This document shows positions 1 through 8,345 of a DNA stretch of 35,861 nt, piece by piece. The notes below the pieces were generated by a model that saw only the letters and a list, made by a program, of their open reading frames with translations, was not told where the DNA came from and did not search any database. Numbering within the stretch: the first letter of the stretch is position 1; each line of letters begins with the position of its first letter. The stretch is from Natrialbaceae archaeon Tc-Br11_E2g14. Its GTDB lineage: Archaea > Halobacteriota > Halobacteria > Halobacteriales > Natrialbaceae. The stretch lies in assembly GCA_001564275.1 (NCBI GenBank), contig LKND01000026.1, forward strand, positions 1 through 35,861, read 5' to 3'. Both the position numbers and the translations under genes were made by a program.

Positions 1-731
1 AGTTGCCCACTCCCGAGGAACAGCGTGTCGAGTCCTTCGGCACTGAACCAGGAGCCTGCGGGCCCCTGATCGCCCAGGATGAGCAGGTACCAGCTGTAGA
101 AGAACCCTTCCTCGCTGAACGAAAGGAACCCCGAAACCAGTAGCTGACTCACCCCGGCGATGATGAAGAGGCCAACACCGCTCCCGATTCCCCACTTGCT
201 CACGACCTCGTCCATGTAGAGAATCAGGACGCCGCCGATGAAGATCTGCAGGAACATCAGGGACTGAATCTCGGTCCCGGTGAGCGTGAAGCCGCCCAAC
301 TGCAGGACGTCCGCTGGTGGAAGGAAGCCACCTGCGAACACCATCGGGGCTGCCGTGAGTGCCGTCATCACGATGACCAGCAGCTTCTGGAGACCCTGGT
401 AGAGGATCTGGTCTCGAGGGTCGTTGGTGTCGAGCCCCAGCAGGTTCGCCCCACCCAGCAGCTGCAAGACAATGCTGGCGGTGACGATGGGGCCAATACC
501 GACCTGCATGAGCGAGCCGTGCTCGCCGGCCAGGATCGTCCGGAACTGGCCGAACAGGTCGTCACCACCGTCGGGGTGGATCCCCAGCAGCGTGATGTTC
601 GTCAGGAAGAAGTACAATACGAGGATGCCTGCCGTCCACGCCAGCTTGCGCTTGAAGGGAACGTGCCCCTCCGGACGCCGGACGGTGGGCATCCGCGTCA
701 AGACCGGTTCAGCGGCTTCCTTCCATCCCAT
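1..731 (-). CDS. secY: Preprotein translocase subunit SecY (N-terminal part; runs off the window)
   Basis: This is the central pore subunit of the SecYEG translocon, which exports and inserts proteins across the cytoplasmic membrane. Only the first 243 codons are visible; the gene continues beyond base 1. The protein opens MGWKEAAEPVLTRMP, the amphipathic N-terminus typical of archaeal SecY. TM1 follows (AWTAGILVLYFFLTNITLL), then a plug-like segment with GSLMQVGIGPIVTASIVLQL and two further TM segments around residues 125-190. The start at 731 lies two bases after the L15 stop, so it is translated from the ribosomal operon transcript. SecY closing the spc block is the conserved arrangement in euryarchaea. 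The identity is certain; only the truncation limits it. Confidence 0.97.
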   Translation of the reverse strand, partial: MGWKEAAEPVLTRMPTVRRPEGHVPFKRKLAWTAGILVLYFFLTNITLLGIHPDGGDDLFGQFRTILAGEHGSLMQVGIGPIVTASIVLQLLGGANLLGLDTNDPRDQILYQGLQKLLVIVMTALTAAPMVFAGGFLPPADVLQLGGFTLTGTEIQSLMFLQIFIGGVLILYMDEVVSKWGIGSGVGLFIIAGVSQLLVSGFLSFSEEGFFYSWYLLILGDQGPAGSWFSAEGLDTLFLGSGQ

Positions 732-733
732 GG

Positions 734-1234
734 TCAGTTATCAGTGTCGCTGTCGTCAGCTTCCTCGGCCGCTACCTCCTCGGCACGCGCCTGGCCGCGC
801 TCGGAGACGATCGCCTCGCCCCCGCCAGCTTCGAGCTTCGCCTCCGCCGTCTCGCTGAAGGCATCAGCCGTGATCTCGAGCGTGTTGCGGACCTGGCCCG
901 TTCCGAGGACTTTGACGATGTCGACCTCGTGGCCGTCCTCGACGACGTCGCGTGCGTCGATGGCGTAGCCGTCGTCGGTCTCCTCGGCATCGCCGTCGGC
1001 GACGTAGAGGATCGCGTCCTCGTCGAGTTTGCGGACGTCGATCTCCGCGACGGTCGGGCGGACGCCCTGTGGTCGCTTGAAGCCGTGTTTCTCTCGCTTT
1101 TCGTAGTTGTGGAACTCGTGTTTGTCACGCCCGGCTTTGCCGCGGCCACCTCTGTGGCCCGCACCGCGGCGGTTCTTGTGCGTCCCGCCGCCGTGCGTCC
1201 GCGAGCCGCGCTGACGTCGTTTTTTACTCGTCAT
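734..1234 (-). CDS. rpl15: 50S ribosomal protein L15 (uL15)
   Basis: Large-subunit protein of 166 aa. The N-terminus MTSKKRRQRGSRTHGGG is the glycine/arginine-rich extension that threads into rRNA, followed by RGAGHRGGRGKAGRDKHEFH, diagnostic of archaeal/eukaryotic uL15 (L27a). The C-terminal third is acidic, as is usual in haloarchaea. An upstream in-frame extension to 1456 is possible but would run into the L30 gene and adds only a low-complexity Arg-rich peptide, so the ATG at 1234, two bases after the L30 stop, is preferred. It sits between L30 and SecY, as expected. Confidence 0.97.
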   Translation of the reverse strand: MTSKKRRQRGSRTHGGGTHKNRRGAGHRGGRGKAGRDKHEFHNYEKREKHGFKRPQGVRPTVAEIDVRKLDEDAILYVADGDAEETDDGYAIDARDVVEDGHEVDIVKVLGTGQVRNTLEITADAFSETAEAKLEAGGGEAIVSERGQARAEEVAAEEADDSDTDN

Positions 1235-1236
1235 GG

Positions 1237-1710
1237 TTATCGCATCGACGTGAGGAGGTCGTTGATTTCCTCCGTTGTATGTTTTCCGAGTTGGCCGCCG
1301 TCGACGGTCGGCTGCTTGACACCCTCGTGTCCACCCCGTGGGGGATGGAGTCGGAGCGTTGGCGAGAGCCCCTGCTCGCGAAGGGTCGTCTCCTCGGCCA
1401 GCAGCGCCTCGGCGAGCGCGGCGAAGTCGTCGTACTCGGTGTGCTCGGCGATCCACTCCTCGTCGACGTCTGCCTGACGGCCCTCGAGCGGTTCCGCGCG
1501 CTTTGCGAGGATCGTCTCGAGGACCTCGACGTCGGGTTCACCGAAGGCCACGTAGTCGTTGACTTTGGTGATCATGCCGCGATAGGTGTCCGTATTCGGG
1601 ACGATGGTCAAGTGGTTCGTCGAGTGCAGGTTGAGCATCGACAGCGTGTCGTCGACGCCCTCCTGGCGGTTGACCTCGCCACGAAGCTGCACGATGGCTG
1701 TCGCCGTCAT
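1237..1710 (-). CDS. rpl30: 50S ribosomal protein L30 (uL30)
   Basis: Archaeal uL30 of 157 aa, longer than the bacterial protein because it carries the archaeal/eukaryotic C-terminal extension. It begins [23 protein letters not shown], then [21 protein letters not shown], the ferredoxin-like RNA-binding core. The tail, with [13 protein letters not shown] and a basic end, matches the L7-like extension of archaeal homologues. Its ATG overlaps the S5 stop by four bases, implying translational coupling, and a GAGGTG Shine-Dalgarno-like stretch lies about 8 bases upstream, inside the end of S5. Confidence 0.97.
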   Translation of the reverse strand: MTATAIVQLRGEVNRQEGVDDTLSMLNLHSTNHLTIVPNTDTYRGMITKVNDYVAFGEPDVEVLETILAKRAEPLEGRQADVDEEWIAEHTEYDDFAALAEALLAEETTLREQGLSPTLRLHPPRGGHEGVKQPTVDGGQLGKHTTEEINDLLTSMR

Positions 1711-2339
1711 CGGTTAGCCACCTCTCGTGGGATGCGCGAGCGGGAGGCGTTCTCCAGCGCGTTGAACGTCGCCTTCGCGAGGTTCACCGTAGTCCGGGTG
1801 TTGCCGTGGCTCTTGGTCCAGGCGTTCTCGATGCCGGCGAGTTCCAGCACCGCGCGCACGGTGTCGCTCGCGGCCAGTCCCAGCCCTTCGGGGGCAGGAA
1901 TGAGTTCCACCTCGACCGAGCCAGCCTTCCCCTTCGTTCGTCGGGTCAGCGAGTGGGGGCGGTCCGAACGGTCCTCCCAGGAACCCGAGCCGCGGGGCAC
2001 CTGGATGATGTTCAGTTTGGCGATGCCGATCGCCTTCTGGATGGCGGCACCGACCTGGTCCTCGCGACCCTCGGCGTAGCCGACGAAGCCGTCGCGGTTG
2101 CCGACGGCGACGACACACCGGAACTTCACCCGGCGGCCGGAGTCGGTCATCCGCTGGACCATGTTGATGTCGAGTACCTCGTCGTCCAGTCCGGGGAGGA
2201 GCTGATCGACGATTTCCGGTTCCTTCAGTGGGAGCCCGGAGTCGAGGGCGGCTTCCATGGTGTCGATTTCGCCCTCCTGGACGAGCTTCCCGAGTCGGGT
2301 GACGGGTTGCCACCCGTCGTTGTAGTTGTTTCCGCTCAT
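1707..2339 (-). CDS. rps5: 30S ribosomal protein S5 (uS5)
   Basis: Small-subunit protein of 210 aa involved in decoding fidelity and mRNA entry. The N-terminal dsRBD-like S5 domain shows [20 protein letters not shown] and [20 protein letters not shown], with the archaeal/eukaryotic form of the loop. The C-terminal domain contains [20 protein letters not shown] and ends in a basic tail. The start at 2339 overlaps the L18 stop by four bases, giving an ATGA coupling on the minus strand. Confidence 0.97.
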   Translation of the reverse strand: MSGNNYNDGWQPVTRLGKLVQEGEIDTMEAALDSGLPLKEPEIVDQLLPGLDDEVLDINMVQRMTDSGRRVKFRCVVAVGNRDGFVGYAEGREDQVGAAIQKAIGIAKLNIIQVPRGSGSWEDRSDRPHSLTRRTKGKAGSVEVELIPAPEGLGLAASDTVRAVLELAGIENAWTKSHGNTRTTVNLAKATFNALENASRSRIPREVANR

Positions 2340-2884
2340 TTGAGAATCGCCTCTCGTGTGTCGTCGAAGTGTTCGGGGAGCTCAGTCGCGTCGAAGTCGC
2401 CGCTGTACAGTGGCTCATCGCGCTGTTCGGCGTACTCGGCGATGTGCTCGCCGCGGGTTCGCGACCAGTCTGCCAGCACGCTGTCGTTGTGTGGGATCTC
2501 GAGGCCTGCGTCGATCGCGCCCTCCTGGATCGCGAACACTTTGCTTCCGGGCGTCGCCTTGTTGAGGCCGATATCGAGAACGGCCTCGTCGACGCCGGCG
2601 TCGATCGCTCGCTGGCCGGCCAGCAGGCCGGTCAGGTACGCCGCCGAGAGGTTACTCGTCGGGGCGTCCCAGCCGTACTCCTCGAGATCACTCGAGTGAG
2701 CACTTGCGAGGGTCTCGTCACCCTGAGGACCGGGCGTAATCAGCTGCGCCGTGGCGTGGCTGTTGCTCAGGCGAGCAACGAGGCGGGGTTTCCCCGATTT
2801 CAGCAGGCGCAACCTCTGGTGGTAGTCCGTCCGGACCTCACGGCGACGTCGCATCGGAACTTTGTATCGTGGTCCTGTCGCCAT
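2336..2884 (-). CDS. rpl18: 50S ribosomal protein L18 (uL18)
   Basis: 5S rRNA-binding protein of 182 aa, the archaeal form homologous to eukaryotic L5. The basic N-terminus [20 protein letters not shown] contacts 5S rRNA. The core includes [20 protein letters not shown] and [20 protein letters not shown]. The C-terminal part has the archaeal extension with the [20 protein letters not shown] segment. The length fits haloarchaeal homologues. It overlaps S5 downstream by four bases and touches the L19e stop region upstream. Confidence 0.97.
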   Translation of the reverse strand: MATGPRYKVPMRRRREVRTDYHQRLRLLKSGKPRLVARLSNSHATAQLITPGPQGDETLASAHSSDLEEYGWDAPTSNLSAAYLTGLLAGQRAIDAGVDEAVLDIGLNKATPGSKVFAIQEGAIDAGLEIPHNDSVLADWSRTRGEHIAEYAEQRDEPLYSGDFDATELPEHFDDTREAILK

Positions 2885-3333
2885 TATTGGTCACCGTAGT
2901 TGTCGTCGATGTAATTCAACAGATACCGGACGCTGCGGAACTCGCCACCGCCCGCTTTGCGGTAGAGTTCGCGGTACTGGGCGGGGGTCAACTCGCCCTT
3001 GTCGCGGAGCTCTCGGAGCTTCCGGCGCTGTGCGCGGATCTGTTTCGTCCACTGTGCTTTCTCGTTGTTTCGAGCGCCCTTCTTGCCTTTGCGCTTGCCT
3101 GGGCCGTTCTGGTGGCCGTAGGCGCGCTTTTTGTTTCGGGTCCTTGCACGACCGCGGGAGTTCCCGCGGGCGTCTTCGGCCCGGATTAGGCCGTCGTCGA
3201 CGAGTTCGCGGATCTCCTCGCGCGTGATCGCCGAGGCGATGTCGCCCTGGGCGTCCGGGTCGAGCCAGATCCGATTCTCGCCGACGTCGAGGACGTCAGC
3301 TGCGAGTCGTTTCTGTGCACTGAGATCGGTCAT
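2884..3333 (-). CDS. rpl19e: 50S ribosomal protein L19e (eL19)
   Basis: Large-subunit protein of 149 aa found only in archaea and eukaryotes. It starts [18 protein letters not shown] and has the long basic helix around NSRGRARTRNKKRAYG, HQNGPGKRKGKKGAR and KQIRAQRRKLRELRDKGEL. The C-terminus ends with the YRKAGGGEFRSVRYLLNYI helix typical of the family. The stop and the L18 start meet at base 2884. A GAGGTGG Shine-Dalgarno-like sequence lies upstream of its ATG, inside the L32e end. The family assignment is secure. Confidence 0.97.
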   Translation of the reverse strand: MTDLSAQKRLAADVLDVGENRIWLDPDAQGDIASAITREEIRELVDDGLIRAEDARGNSRGRARTRNKKRAYGHQNGPGKRKGKKGARNNEKAQWTKQIRAQRRKLRELRDKGELTPAQYRELYRKAGGGEFRSVRYLLNYIDDNYGDQ

Positions 3334-4040
3334 CAGTTGTCCACCTCGACTTCTTCGTAGGTCGGGTTGAGGACGCGAATTTCGGCATCCTCGGCCTGTT
3401 CCTCGATGCGCTCGCGCTTGCGGGCACCGACGGAACTCGCGATGCGGACTGCCTGGGTGTCGCCGTCGACTCCCTCGAGGTCGTCCGGGTTCTCGACGTG
3501 GACCTCCTCGAAGCCACTGGGGTGTTTGCCCCGCACGGACGCTGGCGTGCGGTAACCGGCTTGGACCGTCGGGCCCTTGCCTTTGATACCGCGACGCTGT
3601 TTGGAGAGGCCACCACGTGGGCGACGCCAGGAGTTCGGCGTGCGCGTCTTCATGTGGTAGTCCTGTCGGTTGAACTGCGGTTTCCCCTCGCTGTGGCGGC
3701 GCTCGAGCAGGCGCGCCTCCTCGTCGTCGAGGTCTGGCGTCTTCTCGGTCAGGCCGCGGGGGCGCAACTCGGTCTCGACGTCTTCGTCCGCCTCTTCGAG
3801 GTCGGCCTCGGCATCCTCGTCTTCGATCTCCGCTTCGGTCTCCTCGGTGACCTCGAGGTCGCCGACGTCGGCCTTGATACGGGCAGCGAGTGCGTTCCCG
3901 ATGCCATCGGTCTCTGCCAGGTCGTCCTGGGAGGCCTCCTTGATGTCCTCGATCGTCTCGAAACCGGCCTCGCGAAGTGCGTCGGCTTTGCTCGCACCGA
4001 CACCGCTGATGTCCTCGAGTTCCTGTGGTTCGTCTGCCAT
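3333..4040 (-). CDS. rpl32e: 50S ribosomal protein L32e (eL32) with N-terminal helix-hairpin-helix extension
   Basis: Protein of 235 aa. The ribosomal L32e domain occupies roughly residues 105-235 ([18 protein letters not shown], then [19 protein letters not shown]). The first ~60 residues instead form a tandem helix-hairpin-helix unit ([20 protein letters not shown] and [16 protein letters not shown]), joined by a very acidic linker (about 61-95). Haloarchaeal L32e proteins are known to carry such an extension, which is absent from other archaea. A strong GGAGGTG Shine-Dalgarno lies about 7 bases before the ATG at 4040, within the end of L6. Overlap with L19e is one base. Confidence 0.96.
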   Translation of the reverse strand: MADEPQELEDISGVGASKADALREAGFETIEDIKEASQDDLAETDGIGNALAARIKADVGDLEVTEETEAEIEDEDAEADLEEADEDVETELRPRGLTEKTPDLDDEEARLLERRHSEGKPQFNRQDYHMKTRTPNSWRRPRGGLSKQRRGIKGKGPTVQAGYRTPASVRGKHPSGFEEVHVENPDDLEGVDGDTQAVRIASSVGARKRERIEEQAEDAEIRVLNPTYEEVEVDN

Positions 4041-4043
4041 CGA

Positions 4044-4577
4044 TTATGCACCTCCTTTCCGTGGTTTCTGGGTGATGTAAACCCCGTCCTGGAAGACGCG
4101 GGTGTCCTTGCCCTTCACCTTGGTGAGCTGTTCGATGTCCGCGGCGGTCTGGCCGACGTCCTCCTTGTTCGGGCCGGAGAGCGTCAGGGCCTCGCCGTCG
4201 ACTGACACCTGGGTGTCACCGTGGATGGTCGTTCGTCGCGCTGCCTTCTCGCCGAGGAAGTTATCGATGACGACCTCGTCGCCTTCGACGCGGACCTGCA
4301 TTGGGAAGTGAGAGTAGAAGACTTCCATCTCGTACTCCCAGCCCTCGGTCACGCCGTGGAAGGCGTTCGTGAGGTGGCTCTCGAAGGTGCCGACGGTCGC
4401 GTTCGTTTTCGCGTTCTCGGTTGCACTCTCGATGACCACCTGATCGTCCTCGATCTCGACGGTCACGTCGGGGTACCAGAGGCGGCGGGTGACGCTGCCT
4501 TCCGGTCCCTCGACGGTGACGTCGAGATGGTCGACCTCGACGGATACGTCGTCCGGGATGTCCAGTTGTGTTCGCAT
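4044..4577 (-). CDS. rpl6: 50S ribosomal protein L6 (uL6)
   Basis: Large-subunit protein of 177 aa located at the base of the stalk near the sarcin-ricin loop. Two repeated alpha/beta domains can be recognised: residues 1-80 (MRTQLDIPDDVSVEVDHLDV, TVEGPEGSVTRRLWYPDVTV) and 81-177 (FYSHFPMQVRVEGDEVVIDN, FLGEKAARRTTIHGDTQVSV). FLGEKAAR is the typical archaeal signature loop. The gene lies two bases from S8 upstream and three from L32e downstream. Confidence 0.97.
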   Translation of the reverse strand: MRTQLDIPDDVSVEVDHLDVTVEGPEGSVTRRLWYPDVTVEIEDDQVVIESATENAKTNATVGTFESHLTNAFHGVTEGWEYEMEVFYSHFPMQVRVEGDEVVIDNFLGEKAARRTTIHGDTQVSVDGEALTLSGPNKEDVGQTAADIEQLTKVKGKDTRVFQDGVYITQKPRKGGA

Positions 4578-4579
4578 TG

Positions 4580-4972
4580 TTAGTAGACGTATGCGATCAC
4601 CTGGCCCCCAATGCCTCGTTCTCGAGCCTCGTAGTGGCTCATGATTCCTTCACTCGTCGTGACGACGAGCGCACCGAAGTCTCGAGCGGGGAGGAATCGC
4701 TTCTCCCACTTCTCGAAGCCGTCGGCGCTGACGGAATAGCGTGGCTTGACGGGGCCGCACTCGTTGATCGCTCCTTTCAGTTCGACCTCGAACGTCCCGG
4801 CTTTGCCGTCTTCGACGAATTCGAAGCCAGCGATGTACCCGCGGTCGTAGAAGACCTCGAGTACGCTCCCGATGACGTTCGAGGCGGGTGTTACCTCGTG
4901 GCTCAGGTGTCCGACGCTCTCGGCGTTGTCGATGCCCGACAGCGCGTTGCTGAGTGGATCGTTCCCAGTCAT
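4580..4972 (-). CDS. rps8: 30S ribosomal protein S8 (uS8)
   Basis: Small-subunit primary binder of the 16S central domain, 130 aa. It starts [18 protein letters not shown] and ends [19 protein letters not shown], the conserved C-terminal RNA-binding motif of archaeal S8. The reading frame is open to 5017, but that extension lies inside S14 and has no S8-like sequence, so the ATG at 4972 is chosen; it gives a four-base overlap with the S14 stop. Confidence 0.97.
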   Translation of the reverse strand: MTGNDPLSNALSGIDNAESVGHLSHEVTPASNVIGSVLEVFYDRGYIAGFEFVEDGKAGTFEVELKGAINECGPVKPRYSVSADGFEKWEKRFLPARDFGALVVTTSEGIMSHYEARERGIGGQVIAYVY

Positions 4973-5151
4973 TTGTACTTCTTGAATCCCATGTCGCGGG
5001 CGATTTCGCGGAAGCACTGTCGACAGAGGTTGATGTCGTACTTGCCGACGAGCCCCTGTTTGCGGCCACAGCGCTGGCAGGCCACTTCCTGGCCCGTCCG
5101 CTTTGCGGTGTGCTCGCCCGTCTGCTCGGTGTCAGTTTCGCTTTCACTCAT
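4969..5151 (-). CDS. rps14: 30S ribosomal protein S14 type Z (uS14)
   Basis: Short zinc-binding S14 of 60 aa. The four-cysteine zinc ribbon is complete: CQRC at about residues 25-28 and CRQC at about residues 43-46, followed by [14 protein letters not shown], the conserved end contacting 16S rRNA. The N-terminal ~20 residues are a haloarchaeal acidic extension ([18 protein letters not shown]). It overlaps the L5 gene upstream by eight bases and S8 downstream by four. Confidence 0.96.
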   Translation of the reverse strand: MSESETDTEQTGEHTAKRTGQEVACQRCGRKQGLVGKYDINLCRQCFREIARDMGFKKYK

Positions 5152-5692
5152 CGTCTGGCTCCTCCTCGACGCTGACGTCGAAGTTTGCCTCGAGGTACGC
5201 GATGGCGTCCTCGGGGGTCAGGCGGTGTCGGGCCGGAATGGCCTGACTTGCTTTCACTCGCTTCGTGACGCGGTAGCCCGGGCGAACCAGGTTGACGGTC
5301 ACGTCCAGGCCGTAGATCCCGATCGTCGGATCGTACTCCTGACTGGGGAAGTCCGTGTGTTCGGCGATGCCGAAGCTGAAGTTCCCGGTCTGATCGAACT
5401 GCGTTGCCGAGAGGTCCGCGAGGACCAGCGCCGTCTCGAGGAATTCGGCGGCGTCGTCACCGCGGAGGGTGACCTTCGTGCCGATCGGATCGCCCTGGCG
5501 GATGCCGAACTCGGGTTCGGTCTTTTTCGCCTGGGTGCGGACGCTCTGCTGCCCCGTGATCTCCTCGATGATGTCCTCGGCGCGCCCGAGGTCACGACCA
5601 CCGCGACCGACGCCCATGTGGACGACGACCTTCTCGACGCGGGGTTCGCGCATCTCGTGGAACTCGGTGTCAGTGTCGCTGGCTTCGCTCAT
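5144..5692 (-). CDS. rpl5: 50S ribosomal protein L5 (uL5)
   Basis: 5S rRNA-binding protein of 182 aa in the central protuberance. The N-terminal segment [20 protein letters not shown] is the conserved beta-strand region. [20 protein letters not shown] and [15 protein letters not shown] match the archaeal/eukaryotic (L11e) subtype. [17 protein letters not shown] and RPGYRVTKR complete the fold. An acidic C-terminal tail (EEEPDDE) is typical of haloarchaea. The start overlaps the S4e stop by four bases. Confidence 0.97.
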   Translation of the reverse strand: MSEASDTDTEFHEMREPRVEKVVVHMGVGRGGRDLGRAEDIIEEITGQQSVRTQAKKTEPEFGIRQGDPIGTKVTLRGDDAAEFLETALVLADLSATQFDQTGNFSFGIAEHTDFPSQEYDPTIGIYGLDVTVNLVRPGYRVTKRVKASQAIPARHRLTPEDAIAYLEANFDVSVEEEPDDE

Positions 5693-6417
5693 TCGTCATC
5701 ACCCTCGCTAGCTGACTCCGTCGAGTCGTCGTCGACGAAGTTCTCGTCGATCACGACGACGTACTCCTCGACCGTCTCGAAGGTCTCGTCGTCAGCTTCG
5801 ACCGTGACGATGTTCGAACCGCTGCCGAGAGTGACGTCGATCTCGACTAGGTCGCCGATTTTGCCACCGTGGTTGCCGGAGACGGCCGTCACGAGTGCGC
5901 CCTCCTCGTAGGGGAAGTGGGCGACGATCGACTTGTCGTCGTTGTCGACGACGATCGAGTCTTTGGTGCTGTACGTGCCGTCTTCGACGGTGACGTTCGT
6001 CCCGTCGTGGAGGGTCAGTTGGGTCTCGCCGCCAGCAACCTGTTGTTTGCCGGCGACGCGTCCCAGTCGACTGCCTGCCGCGTCGGCGTCGATCTCTGTC
6101 AACGCGAGGCGGCCACCCTCGTCCGGGAAGACGCGGTAGTACTCCGCACGCTGGGGGAATGCGACGATGTCGAACATCCCGATGGGACGTTTCTCGTCGT
6201 TGATGGGGTCCCCGTTGACCAGGATCGCGTCCTGGGAGAGGGCGTAGCGGGCTTCCTTCTTCGAGTCGACGTAGCCTAGCACGTCCCGCAGGATGATGAC
6301 CAGCGGAACGCCGTCTTGACCGTGGGGGCCAGCGCCTGCCTTCGTCGTGAACACGCCGGTTTTGCGCTCGACGGGCCACGATTTCGGTACCGACAGTCGT
6401 TTCTGGTGGTTGCTCAT
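5689..6417 (-). CDS. rps4e: 30S ribosomal protein S4e (eS4)
   Basis: Small-subunit protein of 242 aa restricted to archaea and eukaryotes. It begins [19 protein letters not shown], the conserved S4e N-terminus. An S4-like RNA-binding motif follows ([40 protein letters not shown]). A C-terminal KOW-like part is seen around [20 protein letters not shown]. It overlaps L24 upstream and L5 downstream by four bases each. Confidence 0.97.
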   Translation of the reverse strand: MSNHQKRLSVPKSWPVERKTGVFTTKAGAGPHGQDGVPLVIILRDVLGYVDSKKEARYALSQDAILVNGDPINDEKRPIGMFDIVAFPQRAEYYRVFPDEGGRLALTEIDADAAGSRLGRVAGKQQVAGGETQLTLHDGTNVTVEDGTYSTKDSIVVDNDDKSIVAHFPYEEGALVTAVSGNHGGKIGDLVEIDVTLGSGSNIVTVEADDETFETVEEYVVVIDENFVDDDSTESASEGDDE

Positions 6418-6782
6418 TCACTATCACCTTCGTTGTCACCTTCGAGACGCGCCGCTCGACGGTCGTCCGAGAGGTCGAGGTCGACGATACGGACGTTCGA
6501 GGCGTCGAGCGGTCGGGCGACTTCCTCGCCGTCGGCCGTCTCCACGGTCACGTCCTCGACGTGAATCACGCCCTCGTCGAGCGTGACACGCAGCACTTCG
6601 CCTTCGGTGCCGGCGAAGTCACCACGCATAACCTCGACGCGGTCGCCCGCGTTGACGCGAGTGCGACGTGTGTCGTACTCCTCGCGGAGGTCCTCGGAGA
6701 GGGTCGCGTGCACCTGCTTGTGTCGCTGGTGCAGCGGCGCGCGCTCGGTCTGTGTTCGCTGTTTGTGTGGTTGTTTGCTCAT
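6414..6782 (-). CDS. rpl24: 50S ribosomal protein L24 (uL24)
   Basis: Large-subunit assembly-initiator protein of 122 aa. [20 protein letters not shown] is the archaeal/eukaryotic L26-type N-terminus, followed by a KOW motif around [21 protein letters not shown]. The frame can be extended to a TTG at 6794, inside the end of L14, but the ATG at 6782, eight bases after the L14 stop, gives the usual N-terminus. The tail is acidic. Confidence 0.96.
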   Translation of the reverse strand: MSKQPHKQRTQTERAPLHQRHKQVHATLSEDLREEYDTRRTRVNAGDRVEVMRGDFAGTEGEVLRVTLDEGVIHVEDVTVETADGEEVARPLDASNVRIVDLDLSDDRRAARLEGDNEGDSE

Positions 6783-6790
6783 AGCTGTAC

Positions 6791-7189
6791 TCAAACGATC
6801 ATTGTCGCCGTACTCGCGATGGCGCCGTACCGTTCGGCGACCTCACGGGCGATGGGTCCTTTGATCTCGGTGCCTCGGGGCTCCTCGTTCTCGTCGATGA
6901 TGACGGCGGCATTGTCCTCGAACTTGAGGCGGGTGCCGTCGGGCCGGCGGATCGATTTCCGCTGGCGGACGACGACGGCCTCGAGGACCTGGCGGCGCAT
7001 CTCCGGGGTGCCCTTGGTGACCGAGACGGTCACCTTGTCACCGAGGCCAGCCTTGGGCTGGCGGTTTTTCGTGCCGTGGTAGCCGGCGACGCTGATGACT
7101 TTCAGCTCGCGGGCGCCCGTGTTGTCGGCACAGGTGACCAGCGACCCCTTCTTGAGGCCCTGGGTGACGTCGGCTTTCATCGCCTCCAT
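6791..7189 (-). CDS. rpl14: 50S ribosomal protein L14 (uL14)
   Basis: Large-subunit protein of 132 aa at the subunit interface (bridge contacts with 16S rRNA). Diagnostic segments are [37 protein letters not shown] and [18 protein letters not shown]. The ATG at 7189 overlaps the S17 TGA by one base; a GTG one codon upstream (7192) would add one residue and is less likely. Confidence 0.97.
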   Translation of the reverse strand: MEAMKADVTQGLKKGSLVTCADNTGARELKVISVAGYHGTKNRQPKAGLGDKVTVSVTKGTPEMRRQVLEAVVVRQRKSIRRPDGTRLKFEDNAAVIIDENEEPRGTEIKGPIAREVAERYGAIASTATMIV

Positions 7190-7632
7190 CACTGATCACC
7201 CTCGGTGTCATCGCCACCGCCGACGATGTCCTCCGTCGAGAGTTCCGGATCGACTTCCGTCTCTCGAGTGAGTTCGGCACGGTCCTCGGCCGTTGCTTCC
7301 TGGGTTACTTCGACGACCACGTGCGATTTCGTCTTCGACAGTGGTCGGGTCTCTGCGATCTTGACCGTGTCACCGACCGAGAGCGGCTCGAGCACGCCCG
7401 GCACGTGTGCCGGAATGCGCGAGCGACGTTTCATTTGACGGTCGTATTTCGGAACCGTCACGTCGTACTCTCGCTCGACGACTACGGTCTTGTCCATGTC
7501 CGTGGAGACGACCGTCCCGACGAGGATCTGTCCTCGCACGGGAAGCTCGCCGTAGAACGGACACTTCTCGTAGTCGTATTCCTCCGGGTTCTGTGGTTCC
7601 GGAGGGGTGTCTACATCTAGTCCTATTGCCAT
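7189..7632 (-). CDS. rps17: 30S ribosomal protein S17 (uS17)
   Basis: Primary 16S-binding OB-fold protein of 147 aa. The archaeal N-terminal part ([19 protein letters not shown]) precedes the S17 core [20 protein letters not shown], with [19 protein letters not shown] as the family signature at the end of the fold. A ~35-residue acidic C-terminal extension follows, longer than in non-halophilic archaea. Its start codon lies inside the last bases of the RNase P protein gene (10-base overlap). Confidence 0.96.
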   Translation of the reverse strand: MAIGLDVDTPPEPQNPEEYDYEKCPFYGELPVRGQILVGTVVSTDMDKTVVVEREYDVTVPKYDRQMKRRSRIPAHVPGVLEPLSVGDTVKIAETRPLSKTKSHVVVEVTQEATAEDRAELTRETEVDPELSTEDIVGGGDDTEGDQ

Positions 7633-8060
7633 GGTGAGTCACCGTTGGTTTCGGTGCGTCGGGCGGGTCGTGAGAGCAATCGTGAGCCATCGACCGTAAC
7701 GTAGGCTACGCCCTCGCCAGCACCGTGATCGTGTCGATCACGGTCGCCGACGGTGTCGTCGGCGCGGTCCGCGAACACGTCGTCCACGGGTTGGGTGTTG
7801 GCCAGTTTGGACGCAGTCCCCGGGGACTTCTCGTCGCCGGCGGCGTCATCTGTGTCCACGATCGCGAATTCGAATACCGAGCCCGACTTCGGCACCGTGA
7901 GCACCCGATCGCGATCCTGCGACTCGATCGAGAGCGTCTTCGTCGTCTCGATGACGACCCGACCCTCGATGCCGACCCGGCCAGGGTCGTCACTCTCGAC
8001 GACCCTGACTGGCAGGCCGTTGAGTTCGTGTCGCGGGAGCGTTTCGGGTGTCAGTGCCAT
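7623..8060 (-). CDS. rnp1: Ribonuclease P protein component 1 (Rpp29/Pop4 family)
   Basis: Protein subunit of archaeal RNase P, which matures tRNA 5' ends; 145 aa. The Sm-like beta-barrel is visible as [36 protein letters not shown] and a final strand [15 protein letters not shown]. Between the strands is a ~50-residue acidic insertion (about 75-120), a haloarchaeal feature. Its position between L29 and S17 is conserved across euryarchaea. The ATG at 8060 ([15 protein letters not shown]) is chosen over an in-frame start at 8111, because the upstream peptide is unlike the family and would overlap the L29-tail repeat. Confidence 0.93.
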   Translation of the reverse strand: MALTPETLPRHELNGLPVRVVESDDPGRVGIEGRVVIETTKTLSIESQDRDRVLTVPKSGSVFEFAIVDTDDAAGDEKSPGTASKLANTQPVDDVFADRADDTVGDRDRHDHGAGEGVAYVTVDGSRLLSRPARRTETNGDSPWQ

Positions 8061-8064
8061 CTGG

Positions 8065-8133
8065 TTATTCCTCGTCAGTGTCGCCGTCTTCCTCGAGATC
8101 GCCTTCCTCACGGACTGCGTCCGTTCGGATCAT
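8065..8133 (-). other. Tandem remnant of the L29 C-terminus (22-codon micro-ORF)
   Basis: The 78 bases between L29 and rnp1 encode, in a frame shifted from L29, MIRTDAVREEGDLEEDGDTDEE followed by TAA. The part reading VREEGDLE repeats the end of L29 (VQREEGDLE). The two DNA copies, bases 8143-8162 and 8093-8112, are 50 bp apart and match at 17 of 20 positions; the three differences fall at third codon positions and are synonymous. I infer an old partial duplication or insertion that cut off the acidic tail of L29. Whether the micro-ORF is translated is unknown; no good ribosome-binding site is visible. Confidence 0.55.
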
Positions 8134-8138
8134 AGATC

Positions 8139-8345
8139 TCATTCGAGATCACCTTCTTCGCGCTGCACCGTCTTCACGCGGGCGATCGTTCGCTTGAGTT
8201 CGCCGATCTCTCCGGGGTTCTCCGGGGCACCACCGGCGGCGAGGACGGCGTTCGTGTTCAGCAACTCCGTCTCGAGGTCCTCGAGTTCCGCCTGGCGCTC
8301 TGCCGGCGTCATGTCGCGGATCTCCTCGACGTGTACGATTGCCAT
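8139..8345 (-). CDS. rpl29: 50S ribosomal protein L29 (uL29)
   Basis: Small two-helix protein at the peptide exit tunnel, 68 aa. It reads [20 protein letters not shown], then [21 protein letters not shown] and [19 protein letters not shown]. The length is near the family norm, but the acidic tail common in haloarchaea is missing: translation stops right after GDLE, and a second copy of that segment with an acidic tail lies 50 bp downstream in another frame. Its ATG shares one base with the S3 stop. Confidence 0.96.
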   Translation of the reverse strand: MAIVHVEEIRDMTPAERQAELEDLETELLNTNAVLAAGGAPENPGEIGELKRTIARVKTVQREEGDLE

